Below, one piece after another: positions 19,311-28,647 of a stretch of DNA of 64,000 nt. The position numbers and the translations under genes are program-made. Each line of letters opens with the position of its first letter. Position 1 is the first letter of the stretch. Below the pieces are notes generated by a model, which ran no database searches, was not told where the DNA came from, and worked only from the letters and a program-made list of their open reading frames with translations. Origin of the DNA: Streptococcus mitis (GTDB taxonomy: Bacteria; Bacillota; Bacilli; Lactobacillales; Streptococcaceae); the NCBI RefSeq assembly GCF_000722765.2, contig NZ_CP028415.1, forward strand, positions 1,680,501 to 1,744,500, in the 5' to 3' direction.

Positions 19311-21069
19311 GTTCCAATTCCTCCTTCGATAGTTGTGAATAGGCAATTTCTTGATAAACTTCGTTATTAGCTAGAAGTTCCTTGTGGGTGCCTTGTCCCA
19401 CGACTTTACCTTGATCCAAGACCAAAATCAAATCTGCATCCATAATCGTTGAAATACGCTGTGCGACGATAAGCTTGGTCATAGATTTTGTTTTCTCTGC
19501 TAGCTCTTGGCGTAGGACACGGTCTGTCTTGTAGTCCAAGGCTGAGAAGGAGTCATCAAAGATGAGAATTTCTGGCTTCCGAGCCAAGGCACGCGCAATG
19601 GCCAGACGCTGTCTTTGTCCACCTGAGAAGTTAGTTCCTCCTTGGGCTACTTCTGACGCCAAGCCCGCTTCCTTGTCTTCGATAAAGTTCTTAGACTGGG
19701 CCAATTCTAAGGCTTGCCACATAGCTTGTTCACTAAGTGGTGTTTCTTGACTTTGTCCAAAGTCTAGATTGTCTTTGACATCACCTGAAAAGAGAACAGC
19801 TTTTTGTGGAATATAACCAACCTTGTTGCGCAAATCTTCTAGAGCATAGTCTTGAACATTGACACCGTCCACCAGAATTTCTCCTGCTGATACGTCATAG
19901 AAACGTGGAATCAGATTGACCAGAGTTGATTTACCTGAACCCGTTGACCCAATAAAGGCCACTGTTTGACCCGCTTCTGCTCTAAAGCTAACATGCTCGA
20001 TAACTGCCTCCGAATTTGCCGCATAGCGGAAGGTCACATCCTTAAACTCGACCTGACCTTTGAGGTTTTCATCAGCCAGCTGCACTTGAGCAGGTTTTTG
20101 GATAGAAGAATGCAAATCTAAAACTTGATTAATCCGCTTAGCAGAGATCATGGTGCGAGGAAGAACGATGAAGAGCGCCCCCATAAGAAGGAAGCCCATG
20201 ACAACCTGCATAGCATAAGACATGAAAACAATCATGTCACTAAAGAGAGGCAGACGCGCTATCGGAGCAGCGTCGTTAATCACATAGGCCCCAATCCAGT
20301 AAATCGCCACACTCAAACCACTTGAAATCCCCATCATGATAGGGTTCAAAATAGCCATAAGACGGTTGACAAACAAGTTCAAGCGTGTCAATTCATCATT
20401 TGCTGCTGCAAATTTTTCATTTTGGTATTCTTCAGCATTGTAGGCGCGAACAACACGAATACCTGTTAAACTCTCACGAGTGATACTGTTCAGTTTATCA
20501 GTCAGACTTTGAATCAAGGACTGTTTTGGAAAGGCTAGCGTCATCAAGACTGTCGTCATCAAAACATTGACAATCACTGCTACAAGAACGGCCCAGAGCC
20601 AGTATTCTGAATGGCCTAAAATCTTCCCGATAGCCCAGATAGCCATAATCGGACCACGCGTTACCACTTGCAAGCCCATGGTAATCAACATTTGAACTTG
20701 AGTAATGTCATTGGTAGTACGCGTCAAGAGACTGGGAATAGAGAATTTCTTAATCTCTGTCTGCGAGTAATCCAAAACTCGATTAAAAATATCACTTCTC
20801 AGCCTACTAGTATAGGAAGCAGCCACTCTGGATGCAAAAAATCCAACTGCAACTGCGGACAAGAAGGCAAAAAAGGACATTCCGACCATCATACCTGCTG
20901 GTTGCCATAACTCATCCAAGTTGGTTCCTTGACTTCCTAGCAAATCCGTAATTTTCGAGATATAGGTCGGAACTTCCAACTCTAGGTAGACTGAAAAGCA
21001 GGTAAAGAGAATGGCTAGTAAAATCATCCCCCATTCTTTGCTACTAATTCGTTTAGCTAATTTCTTCAT
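19300..21069 (-). CDS. ABC exporter half-transporter A (multidrug type), degenerate-site subunit
   Basis: The 589 residues have a six-helix ABC_membrane domain (1-320) and an ATPase domain with Walker A GSTGSGKST, signature FSGGQRQR, and a Walker B ending in D rather than E (ILIFDDSFSALD). The missing catalytic glutamate is typical of one partner in heterodimeric exporters of the TM287/288 and PatAB type. The intact signature would complete the partner's active site. It overlaps the MarR gene by 17 bases and the second half-transporter by 11, so all three are translated together. Confidence 0.88.
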   Translation of the reverse strand: MKKLAKRISSKEWGMILLAILFTCFSVYLELEVPTYISKITDLLGSQGTNLDELWQPAGMMVGMSFFAFLSAVAVGFFASRVAASYTSRLRSDIFNRVLDYSQTEIKKFSIPSLLTRTTNDITQVQMLITMGLQVVTRGPIMAIWAIGKILGHSEYWLWAVLVAVIVNVLMTTVLMTLAFPKQSLIQSLTDKLNSITRESLTGIRVVRAYNAEEYQNEKFAAANDELTRLNLFVNRLMAILNPIMMGISSGLSVAIYWIGAYVINDAAPIARLPLFSDMIVFMSYAMQVVMGFLLMGALFIVLPRTMISAKRINQVLDLHSSIQKPAQVQLADENLKGQVEFKDVTFRYAANSEAVIEHVSFRAEAGQTVAFIGSTGSGKSTLVNLIPRFYDVSAGEILVDGVNVQDYALEDLRNKVGYIPQKAVLFSGDVKDNLDFGQSQETPLSEQAMWQALELAQSKNFIEDKEAGLASEVAQGGTNFSGGQRQRLAIARALARKPEILIFDDSFSALDYKTDRVLRQELAEKTKSMTKLIVAQRISTIMDADLILVLDQGKVVGQGTHKELLANNEVYQEIAYSQLSKEELEHGK

Positions 21070-21514
21070 TATCTCCTCCTATTCTCTTGATATTTTCCTG
21101 TAGTTGATTAAGGACTTTCTCAAAAATCAGTAATTCATCTTCATCAATGTCTGCCATCAACTGGTTGTCAATGCGTTCAAAGAAGGCTTTAACCTGCTTC
21201 ATTTGAGAACGCGATTTGTCCGTCAGACGAACAAACTTAGCCCGCTTATCGACAGGACTCGCCTCCAATTCCACCAAACCATTTTGCACCATGCGTTTGA
21301 CCAGGTTACTCGCCACAGACTTGGTAATATTGAGTTCCTGCTCGATATCTTTAATCAAGACCAAGTTTTGGTTTTTCTCACGGCTATCCAAAAAACGTAC
21401 AACCTGACCCTGTGGTCCACCCATAAATTCAATACCACAACGTTTGGCTTCCTTTTGCACCATAAGGTGAACCTGATGACCAAAACGTTTAAAAGCTAAC
21501 ATTGGCTTATCCAT
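21053..21514 (-). CDS. MarR-family repressor of the ABC exporter operon
   Basis: The 153-residue winged-helix protein has the MarR pattern LNITKSVASNLVKRMVQNGLVE (recognition helix) and DKRAKFVRLTDKSRSQM (wing). It is first in a three-gene operon with the heterodimeric ABC exporter, to which it is translationally coupled by a 17-base overlap. Three palindromic sites around the promoter (21540-21622) are the likely operators, so it probably represses itself and the exporter until a ligand binds. The ligand is unknown. Confidence 0.88.
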   Translation of the reverse strand: MDKPMLAFKRFGHQVHLMVQKEAKRCGIEFMGGPQGQVVRFLDSREKNQNLVLIKDIEQELNITKSVASNLVKRMVQNGLVELEASPVDKRAKFVRLTDKSRSQMKQVKAFFERIDNQLMADIDEDELLIFEKVLNQLQENIKRIGGDNEEIS

Positions 21515-21539
21515 GATTGCTCCTTTTTACACATAAATA

Positions 21540-21622
21540 GTTCTCTAGAGAACCAATAAGTTTTCATGAGAACTATTTTACCACTTTGAAAAAAGATGTC
21601 AAGAAAAAGTTTCCTAGAGAAC
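21540..21622 (-). promoter_or_regulatory. MarR-ABC operon promoter with three palindromic operators
   Basis: TTGACA (21597-21602), 16 bp, TAAAAT (21575-21580). Palindromes: GTTCTCTAGAGAAC (21540-21553, perfect), GTTTTCATGAGAAC (21560-21573, next to the -10) and GTTTCCTAGAGAAC (21609-21622, just upstream of the -35). Confidence 0.75.
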
Positions 21623-21634
21623 TATTTTCTTTAT

Positions 21635-21668
21635 TCAAAAAATCCCAAGTGAGCTTATCACTTAGGAT
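21635..21668 (-). terminator. Terminator after yebC
   Basis: ATCCTAAGTGA-TAAGC-TCACTTGGGAT followed by TTTTTTG on the minus strand. Confidence 0.75.
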
Positions 21669-21686
21669 CATGTTCTCTAGGTTAAA

Positions 21687-22403
21687 TCAGAACCCGTCTA
21701 CGTTCGTATAAATCTTTTGTACATCTTCATCGTCTTCAAGAACGCTGTAAAGTTTTTCAAAGGTTTCAAGGTCATCGCCTGACAATTCCACTTCTGACTG
21801 AGGAATCATTTCCAATTCAGTCACTTGGAATTCTTCAATACCTGACTCACGAAGGGCAACGATAGCCTTGTGAAGGTCAGTTGGAGCTGTGTAAACTGTG
21901 ATTGTTCCTTCTTCTGCTTCTACATCGTCCACATCCACATCTGCTTCAAGCAATTGCTCAAAGACTGCGTCCGCATCTTCACCTGCAAATACAATAACAC
22001 CCTTGTTATCAAAGAGGTATGAAACCGAACCTGAAGCACCCATATTTCCGCCATTTTTACCAAAAGCTGCACGGACATTAGCCGCTGTACGGTTAACGTT
22101 TGAAGTCAAAGTATCCACGATCAACATAGAACCATTTGGTCCAAAACCTTCGTAACGTCCTTCTGTAAAGGTTTCGTCTGTATTTCCTTTAGCCTTATCC
22201 AAAGCTTTATCGATAACGTGTTTTGGTACTTGAGCTTGTTTAGCACGGTCGATAACGAATTTCAAGGCTGAGTTTGATTCTGGATCCGGATCACCTTTTT
22301 TAGCTGCTACATAGATTTCTACACCAAATTTTGCATATACTTTAGAGTTAGCTCCATCTTTAGCCGTTTTCTTGGCTACGATATTGGCCCATTTACGTCC
22401 CAT
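21687..22403 (-). CDS. yebC: YebC/PmpR-family protein
   Basis: The 238 residues start [21 protein letters not shown] and contain [23 protein letters not shown] and [16 protein letters not shown] motifs of the YebC (TACO1-like) family. Some members were described as DNA-binding regulators; related proteins help ribosomes through difficult sequences. Which applies here is not decidable. It is a single gene with its own terminator, placed where lytA would follow dinF in pneumococcus. Confidence 0.9.
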   Translation of the reverse strand: MGRKWANIVAKKTAKDGANSKVYAKFGVEIYVAAKKGDPDPESNSALKFVIDRAKQAQVPKHVIDKALDKAKGNTDETFTEGRYEGFGPNGSMLIVDTLTSNVNRTAANVRAAFGKNGGNMGASGSVSYLFDNKGVIVFAGEDADAVFEQLLEADVDVDDVEAEEGTITVYTAPTDLHKAIVALRESGIEEFQVTELEMIPQSEVELSGDDLETFEKLYSVLEDDEDVQKIYTNVDGF

Positions 22404-22498
22404 TAGAATCTCCTTTTTTCACATTTTAATCTTTCTTATTATAACACAAGTTTTTTCGATTTTCACTAAAGGAAATGGATTTTATTCAGCAAATCGAG

Positions 22499-23869
22499 CT
22501 ATGATGGTACCTTAGTTGCCAAGATTTCCTTGCCTTCTTTTATCAAGGGATGACGAAACAGTGAGAAATACAGTTGAATGGTCATGGCAACCCAGATTAA
22601 GGGTTCGCAAAGGATAACTCCCTTATATCCTGCCCAAGGGATAATCAAAACCACAAAAGCGATTTTCCCGATTAGTTCGATAAAGCTAGAAACCAGAGGA
22701 AGGATTTTTTGCCCCAAGCCCTGCAAACAATTGCGATAAATCAACAAGAGGCTCAAAATGGGATAAAAGGCTGAGCTGATTTGCAGGTAGAGACTACCGT
22801 TTTCTACCAGGTATCCATCCGTCGAACTGGCCAAGAAGGAAACTAAGCTAGGACTGGCAAAAAAGAGGAAGACACAAACAAAAACTGCCCAAGACATACT
22901 CAAACGACTGCCAATTCGAAGTCCTTGAACAATGCGGTCTGGTCGCTTGGCACCAAGATTCTGCGAAGCAAAGGTCGTCATAGAAGCAGAAATAGCAGTC
23001 ATTGGAAGAAGGGCAAAGGCCATGATGCGTCGAGCTGCCGTCTGGGCGCTAATGATCACAGCTCCAAAGGTATTAACAGAAGATTGTAAAATCACACTAC
23101 CGATAGACACAATCGAACTCATCAAGCCCATAGCCAAACCTTGCTCTAAGAGATCCGCGTACAGGGCCTTATCCCATTTGAAATGTTTGAGCTGAGGGAG
23201 CAGTTCTGGAACGCTCTTACGAATATAATAAAAGCAAAGAACCGCTGATAAGCCCTGCGAAATGATGGTGGCAAGTCCCGCGGATTGAACTCCAAGATGC
23301 AATTGCGTAATAAAATAGAGATCCAGAACCACATTAACCAAGGCAGAGAAAATCAAAAAACCAAGGGCAGCAAGACTGTCCCCAATAGACCGCAACAAGC
23401 CTGCAAAAAGATTATAGGCAAAGCTGACACCGACACAGGTCACAATCATAGAAATATATTGATAAGATTGAGGAAGAATTTCTGCAGGAGTATCTAGGTA
23501 TTGCAAGAGAGGATACAAACCAAGAAAGCCAAGCAGCATCACTACAATACTCAAAAGGGCACCTAGTATCCAAGTGGCTGCTACTGCCTCCTTGATTTTA
23601 GTGAAATTTCGAGCCCCATAATGGCGAGCAATGACAATCCCCATCCCATTGCCAACACCAAGTGTAAAGCCTATTATCAGATCAAAAATGGCCGTTGTCG
23701 CCCCTACTGCAGCCAAGGATTCTTGACCAAGAAAACGCCCAACAATCAAGACATCAGCAGTATTATAGAGCTGTTGAAAAATATTTGATAGCAAGATTGG
23801 GAAGGCGAAGCTTAAGAGCGAGGGAAGAATAGGACCATGTATCAGGTCCACTGTTCGTTTTTTATTCAT
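22499..23869 (-). CDS. dinF: MATE-family efflux protein DinF
   Basis: The 456 residues form a typical 12-helix MATE transporter, with two related halves (from about 15 and about 240) and GRFLGQESLAAVG near residue 42. In pneumococcus this gene closes the competence-induced cinA-recA-dinF(-lytA) transcript and protects against oxidative stress and bile salts. Here it follows recA behind an intrinsic terminator, so expression from the cin-box would need readthrough. No lytA follows. Confidence 0.88.
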   Translation of the reverse strand: MNKKRTVDLIHGPILPSLLSFAFPILLSNIFQQLYNTADVLIVGRFLGQESLAAVGATTAIFDLIIGFTLGVGNGMGIVIARHYGARNFTKIKEAVAATWILGALLSIVVMLLGFLGLYPLLQYLDTPAEILPQSYQYISMIVTCVGVSFAYNLFAGLLRSIGDSLAALGFLIFSALVNVVLDLYFITQLHLGVQSAGLATIISQGLSAVLCFYYIRKSVPELLPQLKHFKWDKALYADLLEQGLAMGLMSSIVSIGSVILQSSVNTFGAVIISAQTAARRIMAFALLPMTAISASMTTFASQNLGAKRPDRIVQGLRIGSRLSMSWAVFVCVFLFFASPSLVSFLASSTDGYLVENGSLYLQISSAFYPILSLLLIYRNCLQGLGQKILPLVSSFIELIGKIAFVVLIIPWAGYKGVILCEPLIWVAMTIQLYFSLFRHPLIKEGKEILATKVPS

Positions 23870-23952
23870 AAGGCTATTATATCAGCTTTCTAGATGAGCG
23901 ACAAGAAACAGCAAACTATAGGCAATCTGAAATCTTGAACAAAGAATCGAAA

Positions 23953-23977
23953 AAGCAGTGGATTTCTCCACTACTTT
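23953..23977 (-). terminator. Terminator between recA and dinF
   Basis: AAGTAGTGGA-GAAA-TCCACTGCTTTTT on the minus strand, right after the recA stop. Confidence 0.75.
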
Positions 23978-23983
23978 GACAGC

Positions 23984-25149
23984 TTATTCTTCAATTTCGA
24001 TTTCAAGCTCATCGCCTAGGTCAAGAGTTACTTCTTCATTCACAGAGTCTACTTGAGTTGCTTCTTCTTTTTTAGTTTCAACACCTTCTGCAGAAGCTTC
24101 TTCTCCATCAATCAAACCAAATTGAACACGGACTTGATGGTCAATCTCATCAAAGACTTCTGGGTTATCTGCCAAGTATTTCTTAGCATTTTCAGAACCT
24201 TGCCCGATTTTCTCATCCTTGTAAGAGTACCAAGCTCCTGCTTTTTTGATGATGTCCAAATCGCTTGCGATCTTCAAAAGCTCACCAGTCTTAGAAATCC
24301 CTTCTCCATACATGATTTCAACGAAGGCTTCCTTAAATGGTGGAGCCACCTTATTTTTCACGACCTTAATCTTGGTTTCCTTACCAACATTGGTATCTTT
24401 TTGGTCACCAGTTCCCTTGATTTGTGTGCTTCCACGAACATCCAAACGGACTGATGCGTAGAATTTCAGAGCACGTCCACCAGGAGTTGTTTCTGGATTT
24501 CCAAACATGACCCCAACTTTTTCACGCAATTGGTTGATAAAGATGGCAATTGTTTTGGTTTTATTGATAGAAGCACCAAGTTTACGCATAGCCTGGCTCA
24601 TCATACGAGCCTGCAAGCCAACGTGACTATCACCGATATCTCCATCAATTTCCGCACGAGGTACAAGGGCCGCAACTGAGTCGACTACGACAAGATCTAC
24701 AGCACCTGAGTCAATCAATTTTCCTGCAATCTCAAGACCTTGCTCTCCTGAGTCTGGTTGAGACAAGAGCAACTCATCAATGTTGACCCCAAGGGCCGCA
24801 GCATAAGCTGGATCGAGGGCATGTTCCGCATCGATAAAGGCTGCAATACCACCTTCTTTTTGTGCTTGCGCAACTGCATGAAGGGCAACCGTTGTCTTAC
24901 CAGATGACTCTGGCCCATAGATTTCAATGATACGTCCCTTAGGATAACCACCTGAACCAAGGGCAATGTCAAGAGCCAAAGAACCTGAACTCATCACTTG
25001 CACCTTTTGCTCCGCACGTTCACCCAAACGCATGATTGATCCTTTACCAAAGTCTTTCTCAATCAATTTAAGAGCGTCATTCAAGGCTTTTTCACGTTCT
25101 GCCCCAAATTTTTTTGAAATTTCATCTAATTTTTTGGTTTTTTCGCCAT
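23984..25149 (-). CDS. recA: Recombinase RecA, with a one-base N-terminal frameshift in this sequence
   Basis: Strand-exchange protein for homologous recombination, SOS-type responses and transformation. Frame from 25084 down has Walker [10 protein letters not shown] (about 79-87 of the full protein), the L2 region with [20 protein letters not shown], and an acidic C-terminus. The expected start ATG GCG AAA AAA (25149, RBS AGGAG) reads MAKKPKN then TAG. The run at 25130-25135 has six bases where seven would give the normal [16 protein letters not shown] and a 388-residue protein. Without that base the only in-frame start is a TTG at 25084 with no clear Shine-Dalgarno, giving a protein that lacks the N-terminal helix used for filament assembly. 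Confidence 0.9.
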
Positions 25150-25203
25150 TCTATTCTCCTACATTCTAATGGTCCTCAGACCTATCTACTATTATATCAA
25201 AAG

Positions 25204-26460
25204 TTAGTCACTTAATAAAGCCTTGCGAACTAGGTTAAAGGCATGCATAACAGCAATGTGACGTACATCTGCTCGACTTCTGCCTCCAATATTAACCTTT
25301 ATGACTTCAGTTTCATTCTCTTGAGCCAAGCCTATGAAGACTGTCCCAGCTGGATGTCCTTCTAGGCTATCTGGTCCTGCCACTCCAGTCAAACTAAGGC
25401 CAAAATCAGACTGGGTCTTGCTTCGTGCCTGCTCAGCCATCTTCTGTGCTGTAAATTCAGACACCACACCCTGTTCTTCCAAATCCTTGACAGGAATATC
25501 CAACATCTTTGATTTTTCCTCCAAGCTATAGGTTACAAAACCACCCTTGAATATACTTGAAGCACCCGAAAAATCAGCTACGCTGGCTTGGAAAAGCCCT
25601 GCCGTCAAACTCTCTGCAGCCGTGATGGTTTTCCCTTGCCTTTTTAGTTCTTCTACAACAATGCTGGCTAAACTAGTTTCTTCCCCATAGCCATAACAAA
25701 GGTCTCGTAAAGAAAGTCCTTCAAAGGTTTGATAATCCAAGATTTGGTTTTCTAAGATATCCAGCGCTTGATTCGCCTCTTCTTGACTGCTAGCCTTTGT
25801 TGATAGACGCAAGGTTACCTCTCCTGTCTTGGCATAAGGTGCTAAGGTTGGATCTGTTTGATTATCAATCAAATCAGCCAAAATCGTAACCAGCTGACTT
25901 TCTCCAATTCCAAAGAAACGAAGAACTCGGGAATACAGCTTGCTCCCTGTCATCAACTTGGGTAGAAGTTGGTTTAAGACCATGGGTTTTAATTCACTTG
26001 GTGGACCTGGAAGGACAACGTAGGTCACTCCATCGACTTCCAATATTCCTCCCACAGCCAGTCCTGTTTCATTCGGCAGTGGAGTTGCTCCATCTACAAT
26101 TTGAGCTTGTCTTTCGTTATTCGGTGTTCGGGCATAGTCTGGTCTCTGAGCAAAAAAGACATCCAACTTCTCCTGCGCCTGAGGATCGAAGACTAATTCT
26201 TTCCCTAAAAATTTAGCCAGAGTTTGTTTGGTCAAATCGTCCTCAGTCGGTCCCAAACCACCTGTCAAAATCACCAGACTACTACGTTGACTGGCAATCT
26301 CAAGCAAAGACAAGAGACGAACTTCATTATCTCCTACAGCCGTCTGAAAATATACGTCTACCCCAATCTCAGCTAGTTTTTCTGATAAAAACTGGGCATT
26401 GGTATTGACAATCTGTCCTGTCAAAATCTCTGTTCCAACAGCAATGATTTCTGCTTTCAT
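25204..26460 (-). CDS. cinA: Competence-damage inducible protein CinA
   Basis: The 418 residues combine an N-terminal MoaB/MogA-like domain (1-165; [35 protein letters not shown]) and a C-terminal CinA domain with nicotinamide-mononucleotide deamidase features (from about 255; [29 protein letters not shown]). In pneumococcus it is co-induced with recA by ComX and helps recruit RecA to the membrane. The start at 26460 follows AGGAGGAAAC, and a cin-box ends only 17 bases upstream. recA follows after 54 bases. Confidence 0.95.
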   Translation of the reverse strand: MKAEIIAVGTEILTGQIVNTNAQFLSEKLAEIGVDVYFQTAVGDNEVRLLSLLEIASQRSSLVILTGGLGPTEDDLTKQTLAKFLGKELVFDPQAQEKLDVFFAQRPDYARTPNNERQAQIVDGATPLPNETGLAVGGILEVDGVTYVVLPGPPSELKPMVLNQLLPKLMTGSKLYSRVLRFFGIGESQLVTILADLIDNQTDPTLAPYAKTGEVTLRLSTKASSQEEANQALDILENQILDYQTFEGLSLRDLCYGYGEETSLASIVVEELKRQGKTITAAESLTAGLFQASVADFSGASSIFKGGFVTYSLEEKSKMLDIPVKDLEEQGVVSEFTAQKMAEQARSKTQSDFGLSLTGVAGPDSLEGHPAGTVFIGLAQENETEVIKVNIGGRSRADVRHIAVMHAFNLVRKALLSD

Positions 26461-26477
26461 GTTTCCTCCTACCTATC

Positions 26478-26485
26478 TATTCGTA
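26478..26485 (-). promoter_or_regulatory. cin-box (ComX/SigX promoter) for cinA-recA
   Basis: The minus strand carries an exact TACGAATA 17 bases before the cinA ATG. The predicted leader of about 10 nt holds only the Shine-Dalgarno. Confidence 0.88.
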
Positions 26486-26493
26486 TTTTTTTG

Positions 26494-26527
26494 AAAAAAT
26501 CGCAGGAAATGTCCCACGATTTTAACT
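26494..26527 (-). terminator. Terminator after lytR
   Basis: AAATCGTGGGA-CAT-TTCCTGCGATTT stem followed by TTTT, ending about 10 bp upstream of the cin-box. Confidence 0.65.
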
Positions 26528-26537
26528 ATAAAATAGA

Positions 26538-27593
26538 TTATTCTACATCTTCTTGATTTGTTGTATTATTAATCGTACCTGTTCCCAAACCGATACCATT
26601 TTGGTTTCCAAAAATATCTTCATATAAGACTGCATTTGTCTCTAACTCTGTCACCTTCGGTTTATCAAGTGAGGTTCTCAAAAGATTCTGGATTTCTAAC
26701 AAGTGGTTAGCAGTTACGATTTGATAAGATGTCCCTTGCAAGTCGGCATCTTCTCCTCGTAATTGTTGAGTTTCAATCGTTTTAAACGAGTCCTTGTAAC
26801 CTAATAAGCTTGGAATACTTTTCGCAGATAGATCAATATTAGTCTGCATATTGGTACTTAGGGCTTTTAGGATAGATTGATAGTGACTAACACTATTCAA
26901 GCTAAGAACTTTTTCAACAACCTTTTGAATAACTTCACGCTGACGTTTCTGACGTCCGTAGTCCCCTTCTGGGTCCTGGTAGCGCATGCGAGAATAAACA
27001 AGAGCTTCATCTCCATTTAGAGTTTGTTGCCCAACACCAATAGAAATGGTATTAAATTCCTCTTGGTCACTAATAGAAATCGGGAAACCTAGCGTGTTAT
27101 TGACAGTTATACCACCCACTGCATCGACTAATTGTTGCAATCCGTGCATATTGACCATAATATAGCGGTCAATATGGATGTTCATCATCTTCTGAATAGT
27201 TGAAATAGCCAACTCTGCACCACCATTGGCATAAGCAGCATTTAGTTTTTCTTCCTCAATCCGCCCATCTTTTTGCTGAATTTTTGTCAAAATATCTCGC
27301 TCTAAACTCAACATCGTTGTTTTTTTCGTATGCGGATTAACCGTTAAGAGAATCATAGAGTCACTATTCCCCTCCCAAGGGTCAGTTCGTTCCACGTTTC
27401 CAGTATCAACCCCCATCAAAAGAATCGTTAAGGGTTCAGTCGCCTCAATAACATTGGTTTCTTCCCCAATCTTTTTATAGGTCCGTGATAAAGTTTCTGT
27501 TCCTTGTTGATAAATAGTATAAGCAAAAACACCCACACCCAAAACTGTCACTGCTAGAAAAACTAGCACCATTCCAATAATTTTTTTAACCAT
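26538..27593 (-). CDS. lytR: LytR-CpsA-Psr family wall-polymer ligase
   Basis: Membrane-anchored protein that transfers teichoic acid or other anionic polymers from lipid carrier to peptidoglycan. The 351 residues have one N-terminal transmembrane helix (1-30). The extracellular LCP domain follows, with LLMGVDTGNVERTDPWEGNSD, the arginine-rich segments SLERDIL and YSRMRYQDPEGDYGRQKRQRE, and a C-terminal extension. The position before cinA matches pneumococcal lytR as I recall it. It is 7 bases downstream of the GNAT gene. Confidence 0.88.
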   Translation of the reverse strand: MVKKIIGMVLVFLAVTVLGVGVFAYTIYQQGTETLSRTYKKIGEETNVIEATEPLTILLMGVDTGNVERTDPWEGNSDSMILLTVNPHTKKTTMLSLERDILTKIQQKDGRIEEEKLNAAYANGGAELAISTIQKMMNIHIDRYIMVNMHGLQQLVDAVGGITVNNTLGFPISISDQEEFNTISIGVGQQTLNGDEALVYSRMRYQDPEGDYGRQKRQREVIQKVVEKVLSLNSVSHYQSILKALSTNMQTNIDLSAKSIPSLLGYKDSFKTIETQQLRGEDADLQGTSYQIVTANHLLEIQNLLRTSLDKPKVTELETNAVLYEDIFGNQNGIGLGTGTINNTTNQEDVE

Positions 27594-27600
27594 ATTTCTA

Positions 27601-28119
27601 TTAATCTATCAGCCTACCCATCAGGTAAACATCGATAAATTCCCCTTCTTCTATGTACGCACCGCGCTCTTGTATACCTTCAATTACAAAGCCATGCTTT
27701 TGATATAAATGAACTGCAGCCTGATTACGAGTTTGGACAGTGAGTTGAAGTCGACGAAGAATGCCACTAGCCTGCGCCCATTCTACTACTTCTTCAAGTA
27801 ACAAACTTCCCAGCCCATTATTCCAATACTTCTTACCAATCACAATGAAGAGATCACCGATATGACGAACTCTCTTACGTTGATCAGCTGTGATATTTAC
27901 AAGACCAGCAATTTCATCATTCAGCAAGGCCAGTAAAGTGATTTGATTTTCCGAGTGAGACTGTTTATCCAAAAACAACTCCATCTCAGTATCTGTCATC
28001 AAAATGCCATTACTGTCCAGACTGGTAAAATCTGTTTCTACACTGACACGATTTAAAAATGATACTAATTCAGCCGCATCTTCAACTTCTGCTTCCCTAA
28101 TGAGCAACTCATACTCCAT
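27601..28119 (-). CDS. GNAT-family N-acetyltransferase
   Basis: The 172 residues have the GNAT acetyl-CoA loop region IGKKYWNNGLGSLLLEEVVEWA (Q/R-x-x-G-x-G/A variant) and the C-terminal VQTRNQAAVHLYQKHGF motif of RimI-like enzymes. The acceptor is unknown. It overlaps the end of tsaE by 11 bases and lies 7 bases before lytR, in a tsaE-GNAT-lytR unit conserved in streptococci as I recall. Confidence 0.88.
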   Translation of the reverse strand: MEYELLIREAEVEDAAELVSFLNRVSVETDFTSLDSNGILMTDTEMELFLDKQSHSENQITLLALLNDEIAGLVNITADQRKRVRHIGDLFIVIGKKYWNNGLGSLLLEEVVEWAQASGILRRLQLTVQTRNQAAVHLYQKHGFVIEGIQERGAYIEEGEFIDVYLMGRLID

Positions 28120-28552
28120 GTTGAAGCTCCTTTAAGAGTTTTTCTGCACGCAAACCCTTGGCTTCGAAGTTTAATCTGCGACCGTCTTCCTCTTTTCGAA
28201 TTTCCAATTCTAAATAGGTATCTGGTAAAGCATCACCTAAAAGATTCCCCCACTCGATGACGGTCACCCCACCACCAAAGAGAAACTCATCCAAATCAAT
28301 AGAATCAGCATCACCCTCAATACGATAAACATCTAAATGATAAAGAGGAAGACGACCTTCATACTCTCTTACGATAGTGTAGGTTGGACTCTTAATCATC
28401 TGAGTAATCTGTAATCCTTTAGCAAGACCTTTTGTAAAGGTCGTTTTGCCTGCTCCAAGTTCTCCAGTTAGAATTAAGACGTCATTTTTTTCTAATAAAT
28501 AGCCCAAACGTTCACCTAAGGACTGTAACTCTTCTTCATTTTTAGTGTACAT
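28109..28552 (-). CDS. tsaE: tRNA threonylcarbamoyladenosine synthesis ATPase TsaE
   Basis: P-loop ATPase needed with TsaB and TsaD for the t6A37 modification of ANN-decoding tRNAs. The 147 residues from ATG 28552 have Walker A GELGAGKTT (30-38), SPTYTIVREYEG, HLDVYRI and IEWG motifs. A much longer upstream frame beginning at 28798 is rejected, because the family starts just before residue MYTKNEEELQ and the extra part overlaps the membrane-protein gene. Confidence 0.92.
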   Translation of the reverse strand: MYTKNEEELQSLGERLGYLLEKNDVLILTGELGAGKTTFTKGLAKGLQITQMIKSPTYTIVREYEGRLPLYHLDVYRIEGDADSIDLDEFLFGGGVTVIEWGNLLGDALPDTYLELEIRKEEDGRRLNFEAKGLRAEKLLKELQHGV

Positions 28553-28647
28553 ATTTCTATTATACCAAAAAGTTATTCTTTGTCGAGATATTATCTGTGA
28601 ATTCCATATTATAAATTGTAAAACTTGAACTATCTCTTCTTTTGTTC

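Noticed and set aside
25125..25149. Claiming programmed frameshifting in recA
   Set aside because: The slippery pattern fits, but two other single-base homopolymer defects in the same window make a sequencing artefact more likely; no stimulatory structure was identified.
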